Source: Pseudorhodoferax aquiterrae | GTDB lineage: Bacteria > Pseudomonadota > Gammaproteobacteria > Burkholderiales > Burkholderiaceae_C | Reading direction: 5' to 3' | Length of the DNA stretch: 64,000 nucleotides | Assembly (NCBI RefSeq): GCF_014652235.1 | Contig: NZ_BMYK01000004.1 | Span: 62,001 to 126,000, forward strand | Shown: positions 47,616-56,217 of the stretch, piece by piece | Position numbering within the stretch: the stretch's first letter is position 1 | Layout: the number at the start of each line of letters is the position of its first letter | Notes under the pieces: model-generated | What the model was told of the DNA's origin: nothing | What the model saw: only the letters and a program-made list of their open reading frames with translations | Database searches by the model: none | Position numbers and translations under genes: made by a program

Positions 47616-48341
47616 TCATTCCGGATGCCAGCGCGAACGCAACGCTGCCACGGACACGCCGCCCAGCTTCCAGGAGATCTGCGCCGCGGCCTGCAGCAGG
47701 GCCGGTGCGTGGGCACGCAGCTGCGCCTTGGTGAGCCGTTCGACGGGCCCGGACACGCAGAGCGAGCCCAGCACCGCGCGGTTGGCACCGTGCACGGCCG
47801 CCGAGATGCTGGCGGCGCCGGCACTGCGTTCACCGCGCGTCACGCTGAAGCCTTTGCGCCGGATCTCGTCGTAGGCTGGGCCTGCTCTGCCGAGCGCAGC
47901 CAGGATCACGTGGCCAGCCGAGCCCCTGTCCAACGGCAGCACTTCGCCGGAGCGTACGTGGCGGCGGATGCCGCGGGGCCCTTCGAAGCGCAGCAGGCAG
48001 CTGCGGATGTCGGCCTCGTAGACGTAGAAGGAGGCGCTCTCGCCCGTTGCGGCTGACAGGGCCATGAGCTCCGGTTCAATGATGGCGTCGACGTCGAACT
48101 GGGCCTGGTAACGCGCGCCGAGCGAGCCGGCGCTGGGGCCGAGCCGCCAGGCACCATCGTTGCGGTACACGAGGAAGCCCTCCGCAGCGAGGGTGCGCGC
48201 GAGCCGCAGCACCGTGGGTTTGTGCATGCCCGTGCGGCGTGCCAGCTCGGCCAGTGCGACGAAGCTTTCGTCGCCCGAGAAGGCCTTGAGCACCGCCAGA
48301 GCCCGGGAGACCGAAGCGATCTGGCCGGAGAGATCCGTCAT
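47616..48341 (-). CDS. IclR-family regulator
   Basis: A 241-residue regulator. The winged helix is SVSRALAVLKAFSGDESFVALAELARRTGMHKPTVLRLARTLAAEGFL. The effector domain contains RFEGPRGIRRHVRSGEVLPLDRGSAGHVILAALG and ISAAVHGANRAVLGSLCVSGP. The start is ATG 48341 (MTDLSGQIASV); the longer frame to 48434 has no family similarity. It lies 108 bases upstream of the receptor-ligJ pair on the same strand, so local control of aromatic acid catabolism is likely. About 213 bases upstream have no gene and no clear motif. Confidence 0.88.
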   Translation of the reverse strand: MTDLSGQIASVSRALAVLKAFSGDESFVALAELARRTGMHKPTVLRLARTLAAEGFLVYRNDGAWRLGPSAGSLGARYQAQFDVDAIIEPELMALSAATGESASFYVYEADIRSCLLRFEGPRGIRRHVRSGEVLPLDRGSAGHVILAALGRAGPAYDEIRRKGFSVTRGERSAGAASISAAVHGANRAVLGSLCVSGPVERLTKAQLRAHAPALLQAAAQISWKLGGVSVAALRSRWHPE

Positions 48342-48554
48342 CGGGCGGCGCTCACCGGATGGTGCGCCGCGATGGCGCGACGCCATTGCCGAGGGGACGG
48401 TCCGAGGCCACCATCCTGGAGGGGGCAGCGCCACCGCTGCAGCGCCGCTTCTGCAACCCTGTCATGCGGCCAAGGATATCCCCGCGGTGGGGCCGTCGAC
48501 CACGCCGGGGCGGCGCAACCGGCCCGGTGTGCCGACGCACGGAGTGCCACGCGG

Positions 48555-49574
48555 TCAGAGCCGGCCGCCCGCCGCTGGCGCCGCCGAGGCGTCGGCCGTG
48601 CGCACCAGAATCTTCCCGGCCACCCCGCGGCCTTCCAACGCCTGCAGCGCCTGCACCGCTTCGCCCAGCGCGTAGGTGCGGCCGATCAGCGGCCGCAGCA
48701 CGCCCTGGTTGGCCAGGGCTTCCACGCGCGCGAACACTTCGGCGCGCTGCTGCGGATGGCGGCGCAGGTATTCGCCGGCGCGCACGCCGAAGACGGCCAG
48801 GCCCTTGATCAGCGCCCGGTTGGTGGCCAGCGTCGCGATGCGGCCGCTGGCGAATCCCAGCACCAGCAGCCGGCCGCCCCAGGCCACGGCCCGCAGGGAT
48901 TCGTCGAACACGTCGCCGCCGACCGGATCGACGACCACGTCGACGCCGCGCCCGTCGGTGTGCTGCAGGACCGCGTCCCGAAAGCCGGGCCTGGCACTGA
49001 GCGTGCGGATGCCCAGCGCCGCCAGTGCCGCGATCTGCTGCGGATCCGTCGCGGTGGCGATCACCTCGGCCCCGAGATGCTGGCCGAGCCGCGCGCAGGC
49101 ATGGCCCACACCGCCCCTCGCCCCGTGCACCAGCAGGCGTTCGGACGGCCGCAGCTTGCCGATCACCTCCAGCGCGACCACGGCCGTCAGGCCGGCCACG
49201 TGGTGGCAGGCGGCCTCGTCCAGGTTCAGCTGTTCCGGTCGTCGCCGCAGCGCCGTGGCGGGCAGCACGATCTCCTGCGCCAGGGCGCCCGTCTTCTCGT
49301 TGAAGCAGACCTCGTCGCCAGGCCGCCAGACCGACACCTGCGCACCGCATTCGAGGACCGTGCCGCTGCCCTCCATGCCCGGCACGAAGGGCAGCTCCGG
49401 CTTGAACTGGTAGCCGCCACGGGCCATGAGCAGGTCGGGGAAGTTCAGGCCTGCGCCGTGGATGCGCACCCGCACCTCGGACGGCGCCAGCGCACGGCGT
49501 GCCATGGCGCGCAACTGCAGGCCCGACAGGTCGTCGGAGAGCCGGTTGCAAACGAGGGCGAGGTAGGTCGACAT
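48555..49574 (-). CDS. NADPH:quinone oxidoreductase family (zinc-less MDR) protein
   Basis: A 339-residue medium-chain dehydrogenase/reductase of the QOR group: VRVRIHGAGLNFPDLLMARGGYQFKPELPFVPGMEGSGTV at the N-terminus, cofactor loop LLVHGARGGVGHACARLGQHLGAEVIATA, then DPVGGDVFDESLRAVAWGGRLLVLGFASG. No structural zinc cysteines. It reduces quinones or enoyl-CoA-like compounds with NADPH. ATG 49574 is taken because the frame further upstream lies in the next gene. Two degraded pieces of a near-identical gene occur at 26311-26406 and 45345-45463, so this family has been duplicated or carried by recombination here. Confidence 0.89.
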   Translation of the reverse strand: MSTYLALVCNRLSDDLSGLQLRAMARRALAPSEVRVRIHGAGLNFPDLLMARGGYQFKPELPFVPGMEGSGTVLECGAQVSVWRPGDEVCFNEKTGALAQEIVLPATALRRRPEQLNLDEAACHHVAGLTAVVALEVIGKLRPSERLLVHGARGGVGHACARLGQHLGAEVIATATDPQQIAALAALGIRTLSARPGFRDAVLQHTDGRGVDVVVDPVGGDVFDESLRAVAWGGRLLVLGFASGRIATLATNRALIKGLAVFGVRAGEYLRRHPQQRAEVFARVEALANQGVLRPLIGRTYALGEAVQALQALEGRGVAGKILVRTADASAAPAAGGRL

Positions 49575-49648
49575 GCGCCGGAGCTTAGTGCCCGGGGGCA
49601 GGGCGGTGCGTCGTCCATTGCGACGAAAGCGCCGCCCCGTCGCCTGGG

Positions 49649-50437
49649 TTACAGCAAGCTGCGCATCCGCGCCGCCGCCGCATGCAGGAACGGCAGCTTC
49701 TCGCGCGCCTGCGCCAGCGACATGCGCGCCGTGGGCGCATGCACCGCGATCGCGGCCCTCGGCCGCCCCTGGCCATCCAGCACCGGCACGGCCACGGCGA
49801 TCAGCCCGGCAATGAACTCGCCGCGGTCGTCGGCATGGCCTTGCGCCGCGATCTGCGCGCACTCGGCGCGCAGCGCCTGCGCGTCGGTCAGCGTCTCGGG
49901 CGTGAGCCGCTCCAGCACCAGCTGGCCGATCAGCGCATCGCGCTCGGCCGCCGGCATCAGGGCCAGGAACAGCTTGCCGCTGGCCGTGGCGTGCAGCGGC
50001 ACGTGCGAGCCGACCTCCAGCGTGAGCCGCAGCGGCCAGTGCGCCTCCACGCGGTCCAGGTAGAGCACGCGCACGCCGTCCAGCGTGGTGAAGTTGCAGG
50101 TTTCGCCGACCTCTTCGACGAGCCGTGCCAGCACCTCGTGGCGCAGTCCGCGCGCGGCGCCGTGGTTCAGCGTGTCGAAGGCCAGCTGGCCCAGCGCCGG
50201 ACCGACCACGAAGCTGCGCTCGTCCACGTCGCGCGCCAGAAAGCCGCTGTCCTGCAGCTGGCCGCACAGCCGGTGCACCGTGGGCTTGGGCAACTCCAGC
50301 CGCTCGGCCAGCTCGGCCAGCGTGAGCGCATGGCCGGCCTTGGCCACCGTTGCCAACAGGCGCAGGCTGCGGGCTGCGGAGGAATCGGGCGCGGACGAGG
50401 GGATGGGCGCTGGCACGGGCTTGCTCAGGGTAATCAT
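49649..50437 (-). CDS. IclR-family regulator of the GMC-TRAP operon
   Basis: A 262-residue IclR protein. DNA-binding domain: ARSLRLLATVAKAGHALTLAELAERLELPKPTVHRLCGQLQDSGFL. Ligand domain: RVLYLDRVEAHWPLRLTLEVGSHVPLHATASGKLFLALMP and GLIAVAVPVLDGQGRPRAAIAVHAPTARM. It is divergent from the GMC oxidoreductase-TRAP operon across only 73 bases, which hold two repeat elements. Family practice makes it the regulator of that operon. Confidence 0.9.
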   Translation of the reverse strand: MITLSKPVPAPIPSSAPDSSAARSLRLLATVAKAGHALTLAELAERLELPKPTVHRLCGQLQDSGFLARDVDERSFVVGPALGQLAFDTLNHGAARGLRHEVLARLVEEVGETCNFTTLDGVRVLYLDRVEAHWPLRLTLEVGSHVPLHATASGKLFLALMPAAERDALIGQLVLERLTPETLTDAQALRAECAQIAAQGHADDRGEFIAGLIAVAVPVLDGQGRPRAAIAVHAPTARMSLAQAREKLPFLHAAAARMRSLL

Positions 50438-50440
50438 GAA

Positions 50441-50507
50441 GAAACGGAACGTTTCATTCCAAGAATAATCGCCGCCAGTCCATTTCGGAAGAAGACGTTC
50501 CGGAAAT
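50441..50507. promoter_or_regulatory. IclR-type operator elements between iclR and the GMC gene
   Basis: GAAAC-ggaac-GTTTC is a perfect dyad at 50441-50455, just 3 bases from the iclR start. A second, imperfect dyad at 50482-50507 has ATTTC-GGAA facing TTCC-GGAAAT. The two also share an inverted GGAACGT/ACGTTCC word (50446-50452 and 50495-50501). They overlap both divergent starts, a layout suited to repression in both directions. Sites seen, binding inferred. Confidence 0.5.
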
Positions 50508-50510
50508 CCA

Positions 50511-52136
50511 ATGTCCGAGGTGTTCGATCACATTGTCGTGGGTGCCGGCTCCGCTGGCTGCGTGCTGGCGGCGCGGCTGTCCGAGGACCCGGGCACGCGT
50601 GTGCTGCTGCTGGAGGCCGGCCCGCCCGACCGCTCGCCCTGGATCCACCTGCCGATCGGCTACGGCAAGACCATGTGGAGTCCCGCGGTGAACTGGTGCT
50701 ACCACACCGACCCGGACCCGAACATGAATGGCCGGCGCATCTACTGGCCACGCGGCAAGACGCTGGGGGGCAGCAGCTCCATCAACGGGCTGATCTACAT
50801 CCGCGGCCAGCAGGAGGATTACGACCACTGGGCCGCGCTGGGCAACACCGGCTGGAGCTACGAGGAGGTGCTGCCCTACTTCGTGAAGTCCGAGTGCAAC
50901 CAGCGTGGCGCGATCCCGCTGCACGGCGATGCCGGGCCGCTGCGCGTGTCGGACATCGGCGCGCGGCACCCGCTCATCGAGGCTTTCATCGCCGGGGCCG
51001 GCGAGATCGGCGTGCCCCGCACCGACGATTTCAACGGCGCGCGCCAGGAGGGCGCGGGCTACTACCAGCTGACCACGCACCGCGGCCTGCGCGTCAGCGC
51101 GGCCAAGGCCTACCTCAAGCCCGCGCGCGGGCGGCCCAACCTGCGCGTGGAGACCGGCGCTTTCGCGGCCGGCGTGTTGATGGAAGGCAAGCGCGCCGTG
51201 GGCGTGCGCTGGCGGCAGAACGGCGTGCTGCGCGCGGCGAAGTGCCGTGGCGAGGTGCTGCTGGCCGCCGGTGCGCTGCAGTCGCCCCAGCTGCTGCAGC
51301 TCTCGGGCATCGGCCCGGCCGCGCTGCTGGCCGAGCACGGCATCCCGCTCGTGCACGACGCGCCCGGCGTGGGCGAGAACCTGCAGGACCACCTGCAGAT
51401 CCGCCTGATCTACGAGTGCACGAAGCCCATCACCACCAACGACCAGTTGCGCAGTGTGTGGGGCCAGGCCCGGCTCGGCCTGCAGTGGCTGCTGGCGCGC
51501 AGCGGGCCGCTGGCCGTGGGCATCAACCAGGGCGGCTGCTTCATGCGCGCGCTGCGCGGACCCGACGGCCTGCCCGTGGCGACCACGCCCGACATCCAGT
51601 TCCACGTGGCCACGCTGTCGGCCGACATGGCCGGCGGCAAGGTGCATCCGTTCTCGGGATTCACGTTGTCGGTGTGCCAGCTGCGGCCCGAGTCGCGCGG
51701 GCGCGTGCGCATCCGTTCGGCCGACCCGTTCGAGCCGCCCTCGATGCAGCCCAACTACCTCGCCACCGCGCTGGACCGGCGCACGGCCGTGGCCGGCATG
51801 CAGGCGGCCCGCGCGATCGCGGCCGCGCCCTCGATGCGGCCTTACGTGCGGCGCGAGGTCAAGCCCGGGCCGGACGCCGCGGACGAGGCGGCGCTGCTGG
51901 CCTTCTGCCGCGACCACGGCGCGACCATCTTCCACCCCAGCGGCACCTGCCGCATGGGCGTGGACGCAGGCGCGGTGCTGGACCCGCGGCTGCGCGTGCG
52001 CGGCACCGAGGCGCTGCGTGTGGTGGACTGCTCGGCCATGCCCACGCTGGTCTCGGGCAACACCCATGCGCCGGCGGTGATGATGGCCGAGAAGGCCGTG
52101 GACATGATCCGGGAGGACGCGCGCAGGCGGCCCTGA
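50511..52136 (+). CDS. GMC-family FAD oxidoreductase (choline dehydrogenase-like)
   Basis: A 541-residue flavoprotein. The FAD loop is HIVVGAGSAGCVLAARLSED near residue 8. GMC signature 1 is WPRGKTLGGSSSINGLIYIRGQ; signature 2 includes GALQSPQLLQLSGIGP. The C-terminal active-site pair is in IFHPSGTCRMG and SGNTHAPAVMMAEKAVDMI. It oxidises an alcohol to aldehyde or acid, passing electrons to the respiratory chain or oxygen. It starts the operon that continues with a TRAP transporter, so the substrate is probably the imported compound, such as an alcohol acid or polyethylene-glycol-like molecule. Confidence 0.9.
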   Translation: MSEVFDHIVVGAGSAGCVLAARLSEDPGTRVLLLEAGPPDRSPWIHLPIGYGKTMWSPAVNWCYHTDPDPNMNGRRIYWPRGKTLGGSSSINGLIYIRGQQEDYDHWAALGNTGWSYEEVLPYFVKSECNQRGAIPLHGDAGPLRVSDIGARHPLIEAFIAGAGEIGVPRTDDFNGARQEGAGYYQLTTHRGLRVSAAKAYLKPARGRPNLRVETGAFAAGVLMEGKRAVGVRWRQNGVLRAAKCRGEVLLAAGALQSPQLLQLSGIGPAALLAEHGIPLVHDAPGVGENLQDHLQIRLIYECTKPITTNDQLRSVWGQARLGLQWLLARSGPLAVGINQGGCFMRALRGPDGLPVATTPDIQFHVATLSADMAGGKVHPFSGFTLSVCQLRPESRGRVRIRSADPFEPPSMQPNYLATALDRRTAVAGMQAARAIAAAPSMRPYVRREVKPGPDAADEAALLAFCRDHGATIFHPSGTCRMGVDAGAVLDPRLRVRGTEALRVVDCSAMPTLVSGNTHAPAVMMAEKAVDMIREDARRRP

Positions 52137-52205
52137 CGGATGGCGGAGCGCGCCCGCCAGCGGACGGCGCGCGGTTCTTCAACGAGCGACGAGAAGGAGA
52201 CAACC

Positions 52206-53324
52206 ATGGCGAAACTGACACGGCGCGGCGCCCTCGGCGGCGCGGCCTCGGCCCTGGCGGCGGCCGGCCTCGCGGCACCCGCGGTGGCCCGCGCGCAGAG
52301 CACGGTGCGCATGAAGATCCAGACGGCGGTGCCCACCTCCAGCATCTACTTCGACCTCATGAAGAAGATGGGCGAGCGCTGCGACAAGATGTCCGGCGGC
52401 AAGATCAAGATGGAGATGCTGCCCGACGGCGCGGTGGTCAATGCCTTCGAGATGCTGGACGCGGTGGACAAGGGCGTGGTGGACGGTGGCTACTCGTGGA
52501 CGCACTACTGGTCGGGCAAGAACACGGCGGCCGGCCTGTTCTCCAACCCGGCGGCCGGTGCCGGCACCGGCATGGACCAGATCTCGCACGTGGCCTGGCT
52601 GCTGCAGGGCGGCGGCATGACGCTGTACAAGCGCTTTTACGCCGAGGTGCTCAAGCTCAACATCGAGCCGCTCATGGTGCAGCCCATGGGGCCGGACCCG
52701 CTGGGCTGGTTCAAGACGCCCATCGCCTCGCTGGAGGACATGCGCAAGCTCAAGTACCGCGCGCCTCCGGGCCTGGTCGGTGAGATCTTCAAGGAGATGG
52801 GCATCAACGCCGTGGCCATGCCGGGCGGCGAGATCGTGCCGGCGGCGCAGCGCGGCGTGATCGACGCGGCCGAGTGGATCGGCCCGGCGGACGACCTGGC
52901 ACTGGGCTTTCACACGGTGTTCAAGCACTACTACCTGCAAGGCCTGCACCAGTCCACCGACGTGGGCGAGGTGCTCATCAACAAGCGCGTGTGGGACAAG
53001 CTTGCGCCCGAGCACAAGGCCATCGTCGAGACCGCGGCGCTGGCCTGCATGACCGAGACCTACAGCTACAACGTGCAGCGCAACGCGCAGGCGCTGCAGA
53101 AGATCCAGGGCGAGTTCAAGGTCCAGGTGCACGACACGCCCAAGGACATCTTCCCGGCCTTCATCAAGGCCACCAACCTGGTGTACGACCGCGAGGCCGG
53201 CAAGAATCCCTTCTTCAAGGAGGTGCTGGAGTCGCAGCGGCAGTTCGCCAAGCTGGTCGTGCCGTACTGGAACAAGATCGTCGGCCTGTACTACAACCTG
53301 GGCATCGATTCGCCCTACAAGTGA
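52206..53324 (+). CDS. TRAP transporter substrate-binding protein (DctP/TakP-like)
   Basis: A 372-residue periplasmic receptor with a twin-arginine-type leader (TRRGALGGAASALAAAGLAAPAVARA before QST). It contains the TRAP P-subunit pattern IYFDLMKKMGERCDKMSGGKIKMEMLPDGAVVNAFEMLDAVDKGVVDGGYSWTHYW, which resembles the alpha-keto-acid binding TakP branch more than C4-dicarboxylate DctP. AAGGAGA precedes ATG 52206. It delivers ligand to the DctQM pair encoded directly after. Ligand class is tentative. Confidence 0.88.
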   Translation: MAKLTRRGALGGAASALAAAGLAAPAVARAQSTVRMKIQTAVPTSSIYFDLMKKMGERCDKMSGGKIKMEMLPDGAVVNAFEMLDAVDKGVVDGGYSWTHYWSGKNTAAGLFSNPAAGAGTGMDQISHVAWLLQGGGMTLYKRFYAEVLKLNIEPLMVQPMGPDPLGWFKTPIASLEDMRKLKYRAPPGLVGEIFKEMGINAVAMPGGEIVPAAQRGVIDAAEWIGPADDLALGFHTVFKHYYLQGLHQSTDVGEVLINKRVWDKLAPEHKAIVETAALACMTETYSYNVQRNAQALQKIQGEFKVQVHDTPKDIFPAFIKATNLVYDREAGKNPFFKEVLESQRQFAKLVVPYWNKIVGLYYNLGIDSPYK

Positions 53325-53378
53325 ACGGCGTGCCGCAGGGCCGCCGGGCGGCTCCGCGGCATCCGGACGGAGGAACGG

Positions 53379-53936
53379 ATGCAAGCCACGGAGACGGGAC
53401 TGCTGCGCGCCGCGCGCGCGCTCGACCGCGTCGCCATCGTCTCGGGCCACCTCGTGGCCTGGATGATCGTGCCGCTGGTGCTCGCGCTGAGCTACGAGGT
53501 CGTGGCGCGCTACTGGTTCAACGCGCCCACCCAATGGGCCTACGACATGACCTTCATGCTGTACGGCAGCTTCTTCATGCTGGGCGCGGCCTACACGCTG
53601 CAGCGCAAGGGCCATGTGCGCACCGACAGCTTCTACGCGAACTGGCCGCCGCGGCGCCAGGCAGCCGTGGACCTGGCCGGCTACCTGCTGATGTTCTTCC
53701 CCTTCGTGGGCGTGCTGCTGTTCGTGGGCTGGGGCTACTTCTGGAAGGCCTTCGTCACCCACGAAACCTTCGTCAGCAGCTCCTGGCAGCCCATCACCTG
53801 GCCGTTCAAGCTGGCGCTGCCGGTGGCGGGCGCGCTGCTGGCGCTGCAGGGCATCAGCGAATGCCTCAAGTGCCTGCACACGCTGCGCAGCGGGGCCTGG
53901 CCGGGCCAGGACGCGCCGCCCGAGATCGCCGTATGA
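53379..53936 (+). CDS. TRAP transporter small permease subunit (DctQ)
   Basis: A 185-residue inner-membrane protein with four helices. The DctQ hallmark is in the middle: YEVVARYWFNAPTQWAYDMTFMLYGSFFMLGAAYTLQRKGHVRTDSFY. GGAGGAACGG precedes the ATG. The stop overlaps the large subunit start by 4 bases. It scaffolds the large subunit DctM in sodium-driven uptake. Typical length and topology. Confidence 0.9.
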   Translation: MQATETGLLRAARALDRVAIVSGHLVAWMIVPLVLALSYEVVARYWFNAPTQWAYDMTFMLYGSFFMLGAAYTLQRKGHVRTDSFYANWPPRRQAAVDLAGYLLMFFPFVGVLLFVGWGYFWKAFVTHETFVSSSWQPITWPFKLALPVAGALLALQGISECLKCLHTLRSGAWPGQDAPPEIAV

Positions 53937-55246
53937 GCGACGAAGTCCTCGGCATCGTTGCGCTGCTGGTCCTGTTCGGCGCGATCTTCATCGGCTTTCC
54001 GATTTCGTTCACGCTCGGCGCGCTGTCGCTGGCCACGGGCTACATCGCGCTCGGCCCGGTGGTGTTCGACCTGGCCATCCTGCAGACCTTCTCGGTCATG
54101 CGCGACACCGTGCTGGCCTCCATCCCCTTCTTCCTGTTCATGGGCTTTCTGCTCGAGCAGTCCGGGCTCATGGAGCGGCTGTTCCGCGGCATCCAGCAGT
54201 TGCTGGCCGGCGTGCGCGGCTCGCTGTACATCGCGGTCATCGTCACGGCGACGATCTTCGCGGCCGCCACCGGCATCGTCGGTTCCTCGGTCACGCTGCT
54301 GGGCGTGATGGCCGGGCCGTCCATGATCAAGAGCGGCTACGACCCCAAGCTCAGCGCCGGCGCCATCACCGCCGGCGGCACGCTGGGCATCCTGATCCCG
54401 CCCAGCGTGATGCTGATCGTGATGGGCCCCGTGGTCGGCGTGCCGGCCACGGACCTGTTCGCCGCCGCGGTGCTGCCGGGCCTGCTGCTGTCCACGCTGT
54501 TCCTGGTCTGGTGCCTGCTGCGCTGCTGGCTCAATCCGGCGCTGGGCCCGGCGCTGCCGCCCGAGCTGCGGCCGACCGCGCTGGGGCCGGTGGTCAAGGA
54601 CCTGGTGCTGGGCGTGCTGCCCGTCATCGTCGTCATCATGGCCACGCTGGGCGTGATCCTGTTGGGCATCGCCACGCCCACGGATGCCGGGGCCGTGGGC
54701 TGCGCCGCCACCTTCTTGCTGACCGTGGGATCGGGCCGCATGCGCTGGCCGCAGATCCGAAAGTCCATGCTGCAGACGCTGGAGGTCTCCTGCATGATCC
54801 TGTTGCTGGTCGTGGCCAGCAACCTGTTCGGCGCCGTGTTCGCCCGCCTGGGCAGCCCGGAGTTCATGGCCGAGTGGCTGCTGGGCCTGTCGCTGCCGCC
54901 CATGCTGATGCTGGGCCTGATCCTGGGCCTGATCTTCGTGCTGGGCTGGCCGCTGGAATGGGTGCCCATCGTGCTGATCGTGGTGCCCGTGGTGCTGCCC
55001 ATCGTGCAGGCCGCCGGTATCGACCTGCTGTGGTTCTGCACGCTGGTGGCCGTCACGCTGCAGACGGCCTGGCTGTCGCCGCCGGTGGCGCTGTCGGCCT
55101 ACTTCCTCAAAGGGGTGGTGCCACAGTGGGAGCTCACGCAGATCTATGCCGGCATGCTGCAGTTCATGGGGCTGCAGGTGCTGGCGGTGATCATCCTGAT
55201 GCTGTTCCCGGCGCTGGCCACCTGGTTGCCGCGCGTGGCGGGCTGA
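53933..55246 (+). CDS. TRAP transporter large permease subunit (DctM)
   Basis: A 437-residue membrane protein with about 12-13 helices that forms the transport channel. Family stretches: FGAIFIGFPISFTLGALSLATGYIAL, SIPFFLFMGFLLEQSGLMERLF, AATGIVGSSVTLLGVMAGPSMIKSGYD, GGTLGILIPPSVMLIVMGPVVGVPATDLFAAAVLPGLLL, and VVLPIVQAAGIDLLWFC. The start is ATG 53933, coupled to dctQ; the longer opening from 52874 is a shadow of the earlier genes. It converges on pta with a 19-base gap. Confidence 0.9.
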   Translation: MSDEVLGIVALLVLFGAIFIGFPISFTLGALSLATGYIALGPVVFDLAILQTFSVMRDTVLASIPFFLFMGFLLEQSGLMERLFRGIQQLLAGVRGSLYIAVIVTATIFAAATGIVGSSVTLLGVMAGPSMIKSGYDPKLSAGAITAGGTLGILIPPSVMLIVMGPVVGVPATDLFAAAVLPGLLLSTLFLVWCLLRCWLNPALGPALPPELRPTALGPVVKDLVLGVLPVIVVIMATLGVILLGIATPTDAGAVGCAATFLLTVGSGRMRWPQIRKSMLQTLEVSCMILLLVVASNLFGAVFARLGSPEFMAEWLLGLSLPPMLMLGLILGLIFVLGWPLEWVPIVLIVVPVVLPIVQAAGIDLLWFCTLVAVTLQTAWLSPPVALSAYFLKGVVPQWELTQIYAGMLQFMGLQVLAVIILMLFPALATWLPRVAG

Positions 55247-55265
55247 GAAGAGTCGAGGCGCCCCG

Positions 55266-56201
55266 TCAGCCCGCCGCCAGCACCGCCAGCGCCACCGAGG
55301 CGATGCGCGCGCCGGCCGAGTCCGCGCGCGAAGTCACCACCACCGGCACGCGCGCGCCGAGCACCAGGCCGGCGCAGTCGCCGCCGCCCAGGTAGACGAA
55401 GCTCTTGTAGAGCATGTTGCCCGCGTTGAGGTCGGGCAGCAGCAGCAGGTCGGCGTCGCCCGGCACCTGGCCTGCGATCTTCTTGATGCGCGCGGCTTCG
55501 GCCGAGATCACGTTGTCGAAGCCGAACGGGCCTTCCACGACGGCGCCTGGCCAGGCGCCGGCCTGGGCCTGCGCCACCAGCGCCTGCGCGTCCAGCGTGG
55601 CCGGAATGGCCGCCGTGACGGTCTCCACCGCGGCCACGATGCCGACCTTGGGCCGGGGGTTGCCCAGCTTTTGCAGCAGCGCGATGGCATTGCCCAGGAT
55701 GTCCTGCTTGGTGCGCAGGTCCGGCGCGATGTTGACCACGCAGTCGGCCATCGCCAAGAGCTTGGGGTAGTGCGGCAGGTCGAACAGGAACACATGGCTG
55801 ATGCGGCGCTCGCCGCGCAGCCCGTTCTCCTTGTGGACCACGGCGGACATCAGCTCGTCGGTGTGCAGCGAGCCCTTCATGAGCACATCGACCTGGCCGT
55901 TGCGCGCCAGCCGGGTGGCTTCCAGCGCGGCGGCGGGGCCGCTGTCGGCGGTGTCGACCAGGGCCATGCCGGCCAAGTCCACGTCGGTTGCCTCTGCAGC
56001 CTGGGCGATGGCGGCGCGGGGGCCGACCAGCACGGGCTGGCCGATGCCGCTGGCCGCGATGCGCCGGGCCGCATCCAGCGCCAGCGCATCGCAGGGGTAG
56101 ACCAGACCGATGCGCGGCAACCGCGCGGCGGCGCCGGCACGGGCCCGCGCGATCAGCGCGGCCAGGCGCGGATGGGCCTGGAGGTCGGGAAGGGGCTGCA
56201 C
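55266..56201 (-). CDS. pta: Phosphate acetyltransferase (PTA/PTB family), taurine pathway
   Basis: A 311-residue enzyme of the phosphate acetyl/butyryltransferase family. Recognised parts: RIGLVYPCDALALDAARRIAASGIGQPVLVGP, VDVLMKGSLHTDELMSAVV, SHVFLFDLPHYPKLLAMADCVVNIAPDL, and GPFGFDNVISAEAARIKKIAGQVPGDADLLLLPDLNAGNMLYKS. It turns acetyl phosphate into acetyl-CoA. It lies 16 bases downstream of xsc, which produces acetyl phosphate, so the two work in sequence. It is the short form without a regulatory domain. Confidence 0.9.
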   Translation of the reverse strand: MQPLPDLQAHPRLAALIARARAGAAARLPRIGLVYPCDALALDAARRIAASGIGQPVLVGPRAAIAQAAEATDVDLAGMALVDTADSGPAAALEATRLARNGQVDVLMKGSLHTDELMSAVVHKENGLRGERRISHVFLFDLPHYPKLLAMADCVVNIAPDLRTKQDILGNAIALLQKLGNPRPKVGIVAAVETVTAAIPATLDAQALVAQAQAGAWPGAVVEGPFGFDNVISAEAARIKKIAGQVPGDADLLLLPDLNAGNMLYKSFVYLGGGDCAGLVLGARVPVVVTSRADSAGARIASVALAVLAAG

Positions 56202-56217
56202 GCGTCCCCTCCCGGCG

